A DNA stretch of 16,683 bases from CAWELS01 sp964468205 (GTDB taxonomy: Bacteria > Acidobacteriota > Terriglobia > Bryobacterales > Bryobacteraceae), in contig CAYXVG010000096.1 of assembly GCA_964468205.1 (NCBI GenBank), positions 1 to 16,683 on the forward strand. Reading direction: 5' to 3'. The position numbers and the translations under genes were made by a program. The notes under the pieces were generated by a model. That model saw only the letters and a program-made list of their open reading frames with translations, searched no databases and had not been told where the DNA came from. This document shows, piece by piece, positions 1 to 7,408 of the stretch (within the stretch, counting starts at the first letter, position 1; each line of letters begins with the position of its first letter).

Positions 1-137
1 GCCAACTGCTACAGCGACTTCGGCAAACTGCGGAGCAGTTGACTGTCCGGCAGCGCTGGCGAATGCTGCTGCGGTTCATCTTCCGCGACTGGCTGGGAAA
101 TCAGCCCACAGAAGCGGTCTTTCTACCCAGCGGCTGA
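1..137 (+). CDS. C-terminal end of an unrecognised protein (partial)
   Basis: An open frame enters from the left edge (first full codon at base 3) and ends at TGA 135-137, giving 44 residues. The residues are rich in Arg, Gln and Leu, with an amphipathic stretch followed by a Trp- and Phe-containing segment (RFIFRDWLGN) and the tail AVFLPSG. The composition looks like the real end of a protein rather than a shadow frame. No family is recognised. The frame overlaps, on the opposite strand, the aberrant tail of the truncated marC fragment. Its stop lies only about 15-20 bases before the point where MarC similarity begins, so this gene, or an element carrying it, probably replaced the rest of marC. 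A transposase is possible, but nothing visible proves it. Confidence 0.45.
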   Translation, partial: QLLQRLRQTAEQLTVRQRWRMLLRFIFRDWLGNQPTEAVFLPSG

Positions 138-379
138 GCCGTAACTGCCGGATTTAGGATTATTAGTGTGCCGGCAATGAGGAAGACCGCCAAAACCAGG
201 AAAGCGTATATAGCCCCCTTGAGCGCCTGTGCCCTTCGTCTTTCCTCGGCATCGCCCGCGGTGATCGAAAGAAATAGCGCTGCCGTGCTGATCGGATTGG
301 TGATCGGCCGGAGCGCAACTACGGTTACAAGAATGGTGTCCAGCCAGCCGGAAGCCATTTTGACAAGGAGAGACTTCAA
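101..379 (-). pseudogene. Truncated MarC/UPF0056-family membrane protein
   Basis: The N-terminal 76 or so residues resemble the MarC (YchE/UPF0056) family of inner-membrane proteins. There is a first hydrophobic helix ending in ALRPITNPIS, matching the family's Asn-Pro signature. A Phe-Leu-Ser-Ile-Thr segment, a basic linker and a second hydrophobic helix (about residues 56-74) follow. Family members are about 200 residues with around six helices; here the frame ends at 92 residues. Similarity stops at about residue 76 (base ~152), after which the tail is polar and unrelated. The frame opens with TTG at 379, but ATG at 358 (residue 8) is an equally good start; neither has a strong ribosome site. 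This is a gene remnant, with function presumably lost. Confidence 0.7.
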
Positions 380-445
380 ACCAGCTCTTCGTTTCGGCGA
401 TCCCCGCCAATTTGCGGGCGCCGGCGCCCACCAACCGGCGGGAAG

Positions 446-805
446 CTACTTAGCGGCGTTGTAGTAGAAGCGCTCGAAGGCGACTTTGCCGTCTTTCCAC
501 TTCCTGACGGCCACTTCGGACATCTTCACCCGGCCGCCCTGCTTGAACGTGATGTCGAACTCCCACTCGGAAAAGCTCGTGTCGCCGCTCACCGCGCTCG
601 CTAGCAGTTTTGCCCCGTGAAACTCCTCGACGTTCTCGAAAAACTGCTGCTCGAATTTGCGGTTCACCTCTTTGCCCTTCCGTGGTTCCTCGGAGTTCTC
701 CTGCATTACGACGTCGTCCGCATAATACTGCTCAAACGCTTCCAACGCCTTCCCGGACAAGATGTCCTGGTTGAGTTGGCTATCCAATTCGGCAATCGTG
801 CTCAT
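446..805 (-). CDS. SnoaL-like (NTF2-fold) domain protein
   Basis: The protein has 119 residues. The pattern is that of the SnoaL-like/NTF2 superfamily: an N-terminal helix with a YYADDVVM-type segment, a Gly-Lys-Glu loop before a second helix, then beta strands ending in a Phe-Glu-Arg-Phe-Tyr-Tyr strand near the C-terminus. Such small alpha+beta-barrel proteins include isomerases, cyclases and many stress-linked proteins of unknown substrate, so the exact role cannot be given. It has no signal peptide and is probably cytoplasmic. ATG 805 is preferred to the longer frame from 889. It is preceded by a purine-rich GAGGGGA, begins where domain similarity begins, and lies downstream of a strong promoter at 861-889 whose transcript would exclude the longer start. 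Confidence 0.8.
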   Translation of the reverse strand: MSTIAELDSQLNQDILSGKALEAFEQYYADDVVMQENSEEPRKGKEVNRKFEQQFFENVEEFHGAKLLASAVSGDTSFSEWEFDITFKQGGRVKMSEVAVRKWKDGKVAFERFYYNAAK

Positions 806-826
806 CTTCGGTATTCCCCTCTGACT

Positions 827-886
827 CGAATGTTGTGCTCGCTGGCGAGCATCTATCAAAATATTATGCGTTATAACGAATGTTGT
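827..886. repeat. Direct repeat of CGAATGTTGT (two copies, 50 bp apart)
   Basis: The 10-mer CGAATGTTGT occurs at 827-836 and again at 877-886. The second copy lies in the promoter spacer and overlaps the -35 hexamer; the first lies in the 5' leader. Directly beside the first copy, GCTCGCTGGCGAGC (837-850) can form a 5-6 bp hairpin in the leader RNA. The arrangement could be a two-site operator or a remnant of duplication. Confidence 0.4.
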
Positions 887-889
887 CAA
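861..889 (-). promoter_or_regulatory. Strong sigma-70-type promoter of the SnoaL-like gene
   Basis: On the minus strand a perfect -35 hexamer TTGACA (bases 884-889) is separated by exactly 17 bases from a -10 hexamer TAATAT (861-866). Transcription would start near base 854, about 50 bases upstream of the ATG at 805. The match is much better than at most other starts in this window. A 10-bp palindrome occupies the spacer, next to the -10 hexamer, so repression by steric block is a reasonable inference. Confidence 0.75.
869..878. promoter_or_regulatory. Palindrome CGTTATAACG in promoter spacer, candidate operator
   Basis: CGTTATAACG is its own reverse complement and lies between the -35 and -10 hexamers of the promoter at 861-889. 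A dimeric repressor bound here would block RNA polymerase. No regulator gene is adjacent, so the binding protein is unknown. Confidence 0.45.
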
Positions 890-940
890 GAGGAAATATG
901 TTACAGTATAGCGACTTGCGCCGCTCCGCGGGGCGGTCCG

Positions 941-2245
941 CTAAACATCTTCCGGAACGATGTACGGAGCCCGGTAATTCCGGGCAAGCATACCGTTCGC
1001 CTCCGGATCGCCGTTGAATCTCCCCGTCGATTGGGCCACGTTCAGCGTGCGCTTCACCCGATATGCAATGTTAGCCAAATGGCAGTAGTTCGCCGCCGCA
1101 ACGCCAACTTCCACATCGGCGTTGAGCTTGGTGTGGTCGCGGCTCTTCACCGCCTCGAAGAAGTTCCGCATGTGGCCGGTGGCCGTGTAGGCGTCCTTCG
1201 GAGCCTTCCGCTCGAGGGTCAGCTCCCGGTCGTCTCCCTTGTAAACGCGGAAGCCGGCCCACTCCGTCGCCAAGTAGCCTTCGCTGCCGAAAAAGATGAC
1301 GCCAACGTAGTTCGAGCCCTGAATTGGGGCGCCGCCCTCTGAAGGGCTCAAAAGATTGCGCGCGTCGAAATCGATCTTCGCGTCGTCAAATTCGAGCGCG
1401 GCCTGCTGCGTGTTCGGCGTCTCCTGGTCATCCTGCCAGACGTATTTCCCACCGGAACAAACCACTGACTTCGGCCAGCCCGTCCGGTTCAGGCCCCACA
1501 GGCAGATGTCCATCTCGTGGACGCCCTGGTTACCGATGTCGCCGTTGCCGGTGTCCCACATCCAATGCCACGTGTAGGCGAATTTGTTCTTGCTGTACGG
1601 CTTCATCTGGGCCGGCCCAAGGAACAGACTCCAGTCGAGTCCGGCCGGCACGGGTTCGTCGGGAGTGTGCCCGATTGACTTGCGGCGGCGGAAACAAAGT
1701 CCCCGCGCCATGTAGACCTGCCCGATCTCCCCTTTTCGGAGCAGATCCATCGCCTCCTGGCGGTGCTCGAAGCTGCGGCTCTGCGAGCCTACCTGGACCA
1801 TCCGTTTATATTTCCGCGCGGCCGCGACAAGCTGCTTCCCCTCGTAGACGTTGTGGTTCGATGGCTTCTCCAGGTAGACATCCTTGCCCGCCTGGCAAGC
1901 CCATATCGCGGCGAGCGCATGCCAGTGATTCGGAGTAGCCACGGTAACGGCGTCGATCTCCCGGCCGGCGTAAAGATCGCGCATATCGGTGTATTCCTTC
2001 GGTTTACCGCCCGTGAGCTTCTCCACCTGCGCCACCGCCCGCTCGCGCGCGGCCTGATTGACGTCGCAGATCGCGCCGATCCGTGCATGCTCCGGCAGTT
2101 CTCCGAGGAAATTGACGTGGTCGCGGCCGCGGCCTCCCATGCCGATCACCGCCGTGTTCACCCGGTCATTCGCTCCCAGTATGGGGAAGCGGCTCGTGCC
2201 TACGGCCGCCGCCGCCGTCAGAAAGGTGCGTCGGGTTGCTTTCAT
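941..2245 (-). CDS. Tat-exported Gfo/Idh/MocA-family oxidoreductase
   Basis: The protein has 434 residues. It begins with a twin-arginine signal (RRTFLT at residues 5-10, then an Ala-rich hydrophobic stretch), so export in folded form with bound cofactor is expected. The Rossmann domain follows, with the dinucleotide-binding GMGGRG at about 35-40. The family EKP motif, whose Lys is catalytic in characterised members, is at 126-128. The C-terminal half is the mixed alpha/beta substrate domain. Family members oxidise or reduce sugars and cyclitols with NAD(P); the substrate is not predictable here. ATG 2245 is supported by a consensus AAGGAG seven bases upstream and by the signal peptide; the open frame continues to 2653 without homology. 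The gene lies 41 bases downstream of a second oxidoreductase, probably in one operon. Confidence 0.92.
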   Translation of the reverse strand: MKATRRTFLTAAAAVGTSRFPILGANDRVNTAVIGMGGRGRDHVNFLGELPEHARIGAICDVNQAARERAVAQVEKLTGGKPKEYTDMRDLYAGREIDAVTVATPNHWHALAAIWACQAGKDVYLEKPSNHNVYEGKQLVAAARKYKRMVQVGSQSRSFEHRQEAMDLLRKGEIGQVYMARGLCFRRRKSIGHTPDEPVPAGLDWSLFLGPAQMKPYSKNKFAYTWHWMWDTGNGDIGNQGVHEMDICLWGLNRTGWPKSVVCSGGKYVWQDDQETPNTQQAALEFDDAKIDFDARNLLSPSEGGAPIQGSNYVGVIFFGSEGYLATEWAGFRVYKGDDRELTLERKAPKDAYTATGHMRNFFEAVKSRDHTKLNADVEVGVAAANYCHLANIAYRVKRTLNVAQSTGRFNGDPEANGMLARNYRAPYIVPEDV

Positions 2246-2286
2246 GACTCTACTCCTTGTCTCGCTTTCAAGATTTTTGCACACGG

Positions 2287-3228
2287 CTAACGCAGCCGCA
2301 CCGGCTTCCCATGCTGTTCTTTGCTCCGCTGCGCCGCGTCCATGAACGCAAACAACTCGAGTGTTTCGGAGTTCGGCACCGGCGGTTTCCCGGTCCGGAA
2401 AAACGTCACCACCCTCTCGAGCAGCGGTATGTAGCTGTGTTTTGCGCCGGCCGGGCTCGCCTCGTAACCCTTGGGCAGGAACACCGCCGCTCCGTAGCCG
2501 CCGCGGGGCCGCAGGGCGTGTACCGTACCCAGGCGGCCGTCTTTCCAGCGCCCCACCACCACGTCCGTGCTCTCGCTGTGGACACGCGTCACCTCGACAC
2601 ACCCCGGCCCCATCAGGGCATACAACATCTCGACCGGATGGATGGCGTACCACGCGAGATCAAGATAGTGGTGCGGCTCGGTCGGACCCGGACCCCAAAC
2701 CGTCACCCCCGTAGCCTCACCCATGTGCGGCTTCAGGGCGGTGACGATCTCGCTCCAGCGCAAGGACGACGAACTGAACCACGGAACCCCCGCCGCGTCC
2801 GCAAGACGGTCGATCTCCTGGGCGTCTTCGAGCGTGGCGGCCAGCGGCTTGTCGATAAAGAGTGGTTTGCCGGCCGCGATCACCTGCCGCGCCTGCTCCA
2901 GGTGCGGCCGGCCGTCGACGCTCTCGAGCAAAATCCCGTCCACCTTCGCGCACAGCGTGGGAATATCGTCGACGAACTCGATGCCCCATTCCTCCTTGAG
3001 TTGGGCGGCGAACTTGTCTACGCGCGTGTAGCTGGACTCGACGTCCGGGCTCCCGCCCTTGTACGCGGCCACAACCCTTGCTCCAGCCACGTGCTCCGAT
3101 CCCGGCGGACCGTTAAACGCCCTCGTAAACGCGATGGCGTGCGAAGTGTCCGTGCCGATAATACCAAGCCGGATCTCCTGCCCGAACGCCGGCAGGCAAA
3201 GCAGAAATACAGCAAGCAAGCGAGCCAT
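2287..3228 (-). CDS. Gfo/Idh/MocA-like oxidoreductase with Sec-type signal peptide
   Basis: The protein has 313 residues. A short hydrophobic signal (residues 2-16) ends at AFGQ, a plausible signal-peptidase I site. The Rossmann-like domain starts at EIRLGIIGTDTSH, where the usual GxGxxG is replaced by GTDTSH. Instead of the common EKP there is IDKP at 125-128, retaining Lys127. A C-terminal substrate-type domain follows. ATG 3228 places the signal peptide at the N-terminus; an in-frame ATG at 3237 (three residues longer) is equally possible, and neither has a good ribosome site. The divergent gene is recG. The next gene downstream is the Tat-exported relative, 41 bases away, suggesting the two act in the same sugar pathway. 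An NAD-type enzyme exported by Sec would be unusual, so the cofactor is uncertain. Confidence 0.87.
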   Translation of the reverse strand: MARLLAVFLLCLPAFGQEIRLGIIGTDTSHAIAFTRAFNGPPGSEHVAGARVVAAYKGGSPDVESSYTRVDKFAAQLKEEWGIEFVDDIPTLCAKVDGILLESVDGRPHLEQARQVIAAGKPLFIDKPLAATLEDAQEIDRLADAAGVPWFSSSSLRWSEIVTALKPHMGEATGVTVWGPGPTEPHHYLDLAWYAIHPVEMLYALMGPGCVEVTRVHSESTDVVVGRWKDGRLGTVHALRPRGGYGAAVFLPKGYEASPAGAKHSYIPLLERVVTFFRTGKPPVPNSETLELFAFMDAAQRSKEQHGKPVRLR

Positions 3229-3289
3229 GTCCGGCATTGTATACCCAACCCGCCTGCGTCTTGTGCGTGGCCTGCGGTCTAATCTAATC

Positions 3290-5392
3290 TTGGCGCTCGA
3301 ATTGACCACTCCGGTGATGTACGTGAAAGGTGTGGGCCCCCCGCGCGCCAAGGCCTTCGAGGAGAAAGGAATCCGCACGGTCGAGGATCTGCTCGCCTAC
3401 GCCCCCTTCCGCTACGAAGACCGGACGAACTTGAAGGAACTCGCCAAGCTGGCCCCGGGCGAAACAGCCACCGTGATCGCGCAAGTGCGCACGGCGAAGC
3501 TCTCCGGCTTCCAGCGTAAGCGGCTCGGCCTCTATGAAATCACCCTTGCGGACGGCTCCTCCGGTTCGCTCCGGGCAAAGTGGTTCCACGGCGCTTACCT
3601 CGCCAATGTTCTCGAAGCGGGCATGGTGCTCTCGCTCTACGGCAAGGTCGAGTTCGACAGCTACTCCAAAGACCTCGTCATGATGCATCCCGAGTACGAA
3701 ATCCTCTCCGGCGAGGACGAGGCCGAAGCCGGACTCCACACCGGCCGCATCGTGCCAATCTACACCGCGATCGGGAAGATCTCCACCCGCGTCCTCCGCC
3801 GCATCATCCATGCAGTGCTCGAGCGGCTCGAGGACCCGGGCGACCCGCTGCCCGTCAAGGTTCGCGAGCAACTCGGACTCCAGGGCTACTGGGAATCCGT
3901 CCGGGCCCTCCACTTCCCACCGGAAGGGACCGGCCTGCGCACCCTGAACCAGGCCCGCTCCCCGGCGCACTTCCGCCTCATCTTCGAGGAGTTCTTCTGG
4001 CTCGAGTGCGGACTGTGCTTGAAGCGCTCGAAAGCCCGCCTGAGAAAAGGAATTTCGTTCGCGCTCGATGATCAGGTCCGCGAGCAGATCAAGCGGATGC
4101 TGCCCTTCCGCCCCACCGGCGCGCAGAAGAGGGTGCTTGGCGAGATCGCCCAGGATATGGCTTCCGAGCGCCCGATGCACCGGCTGCTCCAGGGTGACGT
4201 CGGCAGCGGGAAAACCCTCGTGGCGGCCGAAGCGGCCATCATCGCCCTCGAAAATGGTTACCAGGTCGCCGTGCTCGCGCCCACCGAGATCCTCGCCGCC
4301 CAACATCACATCTCATTCAAGAGTCTCTTCCGGACGTTGGACTACCCCGTCGGTTTCCTCGCCGGTTCACAGTCGGCGCGGGAGAAGAAGCAGGTCAAGG
4401 CGCTGATCGCCGCCGGCAACCTGCGGATCATCGTTGGTACCCACGCTCTGCTCGAGGAGGACGTCGATTTCCCAAAGCTGGGCCTGGTAATCATCGACGA
4501 GCAGCATCGCTTCGGAGTGATGCAGCGGCTCAGCCTCATGAGAAAGGGTGTCACGCCGGACGTGCTCGTGATGACGGCCACCCCAATCCCCCGCACGCTC
4601 GCGCTCACCATCTACGGTGACCTCGACATCTCGGTGATCGACGAAATGCCTCCCGGCCGGAAGCCTATCAAGACCTACCAGGTGGGAGAGGACCAGGTGG
4701 AGCGGGTCTACAGCTTCCTCAAACAGGAAACGGAAAAGGGCCGGCAGGCGTACGTCGTCTACCCGGTAATCGAAGAATCCGAGACGCAGGCCCTCAAAGC
4801 CGCCGAGAAAATGTACGAGCACCTCTCGCAGCGCGTCTTGCCGGACGTGCGCGTCGGCTTGCTGCACGGCCGGCTTCCGGCGGACGAGAAAGAAGAGGTC
4901 ATGGCCCGGTTCAAGGACGGCGCAATCCAGATCCTCGTCTCCACCACCGTCATCGAGGTCGGAGTCGACGTGCCCAACGCCACCGTGATGGTCATCGAAC
5001 AGGCGGAGCGATTCGGCCTCGCGCAATTGCACCAACTGCGCGGGCGCGTCGGGCGCGGCGGCGAGCAGAGCTACTGCATCCTCGTCACCGGCAAGCTCAC
5101 CGACGTCGGCCGCGAACGGATCAAGACGATGGTGCAATCAAGCGATGGTTTCTACATCGCTGAGATGGATCTGCGGCTGCGCGGGCCCGGCGAGTTCTTC
5201 GGTACCCGCCAAAGCGGGCTGCCCGCCTTCCGCATCGGCAATCTCGTGCGCGACCAGGACCTCCTGCAGGTGGCCCGGAACACGGCCGAGGGATTCATCG
5301 CGAAGCCGCCTTCACCCGATGAGCTGCGGCGGGCCGTGGCTTACATCCGCGACCACTGGCAGCGCCGCTACGGGCTGGTGGAAGTGGGTTAG
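3290..5392 (+). CDS. recG: ATP-dependent DNA helicase RecG
   Basis: RecG remodels stalled replication forks and branched recombination intermediates. The product has 700 residues from TTG 3290 (691 from ATG 3317, against 693 in E. coli), so it is complete. Counting from ATG 3317, an N-terminal wedge/OB domain begins with YVKGVGP. Walker A GDVGSGKT is at 293-300 and the DEQH box near 394-397. The family-specific segment MTATPIPRTLALT follows. Motifs IV-VI (LLHGR, STTVIEVGVDVP and QLRGRVGRG) complete the helicase core. The start is not certain: TTG 3290, TTG 3302, GTG 3314 and ATG 3317 are all in frame without a clear Shine-Dalgarno. The upstream choices are preferred because TTPVMYVKGVG resembles the usual family N-terminus. 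It diverges from the oxidoreductase operon, with a gap of about 60 bases. Confidence 0.96.
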   Translation: MALELTTPVMYVKGVGPPRAKAFEEKGIRTVEDLLAYAPFRYEDRTNLKELAKLAPGETATVIAQVRTAKLSGFQRKRLGLYEITLADGSSGSLRAKWFHGAYLANVLEAGMVLSLYGKVEFDSYSKDLVMMHPEYEILSGEDEAEAGLHTGRIVPIYTAIGKISTRVLRRIIHAVLERLEDPGDPLPVKVREQLGLQGYWESVRALHFPPEGTGLRTLNQARSPAHFRLIFEEFFWLECGLCLKRSKARLRKGISFALDDQVREQIKRMLPFRPTGAQKRVLGEIAQDMASERPMHRLLQGDVGSGKTLVAAEAAIIALENGYQVAVLAPTEILAAQHHISFKSLFRTLDYPVGFLAGSQSAREKKQVKALIAAGNLRIIVGTHALLEEDVDFPKLGLVIIDEQHRFGVMQRLSLMRKGVTPDVLVMTATPIPRTLALTIYGDLDISVIDEMPPGRKPIKTYQVGEDQVERVYSFLKQETEKGRQAYVVYPVIEESETQALKAAEKMYEHLSQRVLPDVRVGLLHGRLPADEKEEVMARFKDGAIQILVSTTVIEVGVDVPNATVMVIEQAERFGLAQLHQLRGRVGRGGEQSYCILVTGKLTDVGRERIKTMVQSSDGFYIAEMDLRLRGPGEFFGTRQSGLPAFRIGNLVRDQDLLQVARNTAEGFIAKPPSPDELRRAVAYIRDHWQRRYGLVEVG

Positions 5393-5418
5393 CAAACCCC
5401 CGGCAACCAGAATGGACG

Positions 5419-6702
5419 TCACGTGCCCGGGTCAATCACAATCAAGTCGTCCAGACGTTCGTGCAGGCGCTCGGCGCCCGTCGCGGTAATCACCACGTCC
5501 TCCTCGAGACCCATGGACAGAAGCTCGCCGTTGTAATCCGCGTAGACGATCGGCTCCACCGCGAACGTCTGATCGACTTCCAGCTTCAGAAACACCGTCG
5601 AGCCGTAGCGCTCCTTCCAATCCGGGCCGAGCAAGGGACCCACATCATGGACGTCGAAGCCGATCGGATGCCCGGCGGCGTGCGGATAACCTTCGTAACC
5701 GGCGGAGGTGATGGTTTCGCGGGCGATCGCATCGATATGGTTCCCCGTTACGCCCGGCCTCATCGCGGCAATCGCCTTATCGGTGGCTTCGCGCGCGACT
5801 TTCCACATGCGAAGAATCCCGGCGGGTGGCTCGGCCTCTCCGTTCTTCAGAATGTAAGCCGTGCGCTGGATGTCGGTTGAGTAGCCGCGATGGTTGATGC
5901 CGAAATCGATGCGGACCAGGCCGCCCCGCTCAATCACCCGGCTGCTCGGTTCCGAGTGGCCGCGGGTCGGACCGGTCACGACGCTCAGGAACGGGACCGT
6001 CGCCCCAAAATCGTGTGCGCGCTTCCGCAGGTACGCAGCCACGTCTTTCTCGGTGGACTTCCCCGGCGTGATCACCCTCGCCGACAAGGCCTCGCGCATG
6101 ATCTTGTCCGTATAGGCGGCTGCATCCCGCAACAGCTCCACCTCTTCCGGTAGGCGCCGTCCGCGGAACGACACCACCACTCCCTCGGCCGAGACCAGCC
6201 GGCGGGCATACTTCTGCCCCAAAGCCTCCTCGAGGTAGTTCCCCATCCCGACCGTCAAACCGTCGGCCTGCGGAGTGTCCCGCGAGAAGTTGACGCCAAT
6301 CCGTTTCGGGTCAAGCGCCTCGACATGTTTCCTTAGGTGCGGCTTGATCCCTTCATCGCGGTAGGCGATCACCTTGCCGTAAATGCCGGACTCCTCGATC
6401 GGCGTGGTGTCGTAGCTCGCCGTGATCGCCGTCTTGTCAAAACCCGCCGCACCACTCGCGAACAGCAGTGCCGCGCGCGCCACCACCCCGCCGCCGCCAA
6501 GGTCGGCTGCGATGGGGTCGCGCGCGGACTCCCGCGTGAACACAATCCAGAGATCGATGCCATGCTGTTCGAGCGCCTGCGGGATGAGAACGTCGGCGCG
6601 CTTCTTCTGCAGTGCGCTCGTTGTCCCGCTGGATTCCGCGGCCACGGCCATGGAGAGAATCCCCAGCAGTGCCAGGGGTACGATACCTTTCTGGGCCTTC
6701 AT
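5419..6702 (-). CDS. Secreted M24-family metallopeptidase (Xaa-Pro aminopeptidase type)
   Basis: The protein has 427 residues. An N-terminal signal peptide (hydrophobic 7-21, cut near AVAA-ES) sends it to the periplasm or outside. Residues ~35-180 form the creatinase N-like domain. Residues ~190-410 form the pita-bread catalytic domain with all five metal ligands visible: Asp266 and Asp277 (DFGINHRGYSTD), His345 (AGHPIG), Glu383 (AVEP) and Glu400 (GLEED). It is therefore expected to be an active two-metal peptidase acting on peptides with an N-terminal Xaa-Pro, although creatinase-like and other M24 activities share the fold. ATG 6702 follows a GAGGA. The gene converges on recG (26 bases between stops) and diverges from rsmD; no regulator is nearby. 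Confidence 0.92.
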   Translation of the reverse strand: MKAQKGIVPLALLGILSMAVAAESSGTTSALQKKRADVLIPQALEQHGIDLWIVFTRESARDPIAADLGGGGVVARAALLFASGAAGFDKTAITASYDTTPIEESGIYGKVIAYRDEGIKPHLRKHVEALDPKRIGVNFSRDTPQADGLTVGMGNYLEEALGQKYARRLVSAEGVVVSFRGRRLPEEVELLRDAAAYTDKIMREALSARVITPGKSTEKDVAAYLRKRAHDFGATVPFLSVVTGPTRGHSEPSSRVIERGGLVRIDFGINHRGYSTDIQRTAYILKNGEAEPPAGILRMWKVAREATDKAIAAMRPGVTGNHIDAIARETITSAGYEGYPHAAGHPIGFDVHDVGPLLGPDWKERYGSTVFLKLEVDQTFAVEPIVYADYNGELLSMGLEEDVVITATGAERLHERLDDLIVIDPGT

Positions 6703-6771
6703 GAATCCTCAGGATCGCACAGCGGCCCATTCGCCAGAACCAACCGGGTGCGCTAATTTGGTGGCTGATCC

Positions 6772-7311
6772 ATGCGCATCATCGCCGGAGAGTTTCGCAG
6801 CCGCAAAATCAAATCGTTGCGCGGACTCGACGTGCGCCCCACGCCGGACCGTCTCCGGGAAGCGCTCTTCAATGTGCTGGCGCCCCATCTGACCGGATGC
6901 ACCTTCGTGGACGCCTATGCCGGTTGCGGCTCCGTCGGGCTCGAAGCGATCAGCCGTGGAGCCGGCCGCGTCGTCTTCATCGAGAAAAAGCGCGCCGCCG
7001 CGAACATGATTCGCGAGAACCTGCGCTCCCTCGGAATCACTGGCGAATTTGAGATCCGCGAAGGCGCTGCTGCAACCAAGCTGGCCGGAATCGGCGCGGA
7101 CATCGTCTTCCTGGACCCGCCCTATCCCCTCGAACATGAGTACAGCCTCGCCCTGGACGTGCTCGGCGACGAGATCCCGCCCCTCGTCGTCGTGCAGCAT
7201 TCCCGCCGCTTCGAACTCCCCGAAACCTGTGGCGGCCTGCACCGCGCCAGAGTCCTCCGCCAGGGCGACAACGCGCTCTCCTTCTTCCGCCCTGCCGGCC
7301 CGGCTCCGTGA
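6772..7311 (+). CDS. rsmD: 16S rRNA (guanine966-N2)-methyltransferase RsmD
   Basis: RsmD methylates G966 of 16S rRNA during small-subunit assembly, using S-adenosylmethionine. The product has 179 residues, normal for the family. It begins with MRIIAGEFRSRKIK, the typical start, and shows the RPTPDRLREALFN motif at about 22-34. The SAM-binding segment FVDAYAGCGSVGLEA is at 45-59 and the catalytic DPPY at 115-118. ATG 6772 is the family start, with only a weak ribosome site. In many bacteria rsmD follows recG and precedes coaD. Here recG is close by but separated by the M24 peptidase, and the gene after rsmD is an SMP-30 protein rather than coaD. Confidence 0.95.
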   Translation: MRIIAGEFRSRKIKSLRGLDVRPTPDRLREALFNVLAPHLTGCTFVDAYAGCGSVGLEAISRGAGRVVFIEKKRAAANMIRENLRSLGITGEFEIREGAAATKLAGIGADIVFLDPPYPLEHEYSLALDVLGDEIPPLVVVQHSRRFELPETCGGLHRARVLRQGDNALSFFRPAGPAP

Positions 7312-7408
7312 ACGCCCTTCTCCTCGATCCAGGCGGAATTGTCCCGGAAGCTCCTCGTTCATCTGCGTCCTCCATAAACCAAGAACGCACGTACAATACG
7401 AGATAGCC

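Noticed and set aside
920..938. GC-rich imperfect repeat just after the Tat oxidoreductase as a terminator
   Set aside because: The stem is interrupted, the loop would be too small and no T-run follows in the minus direction.
617..1342. Plus-strand frame of 241 codons over the SnoaL gene, its promoter and the Tat oxidoreductase
   Set aside because: It crosses two genes and a promoter on the opposite strand and has no domain.
5386..5399. Small hairpin GGGTT/AACCC over the recG stop as a terminator
   Set aside because: The stem is only five base pairs with no T-run; likely chance.
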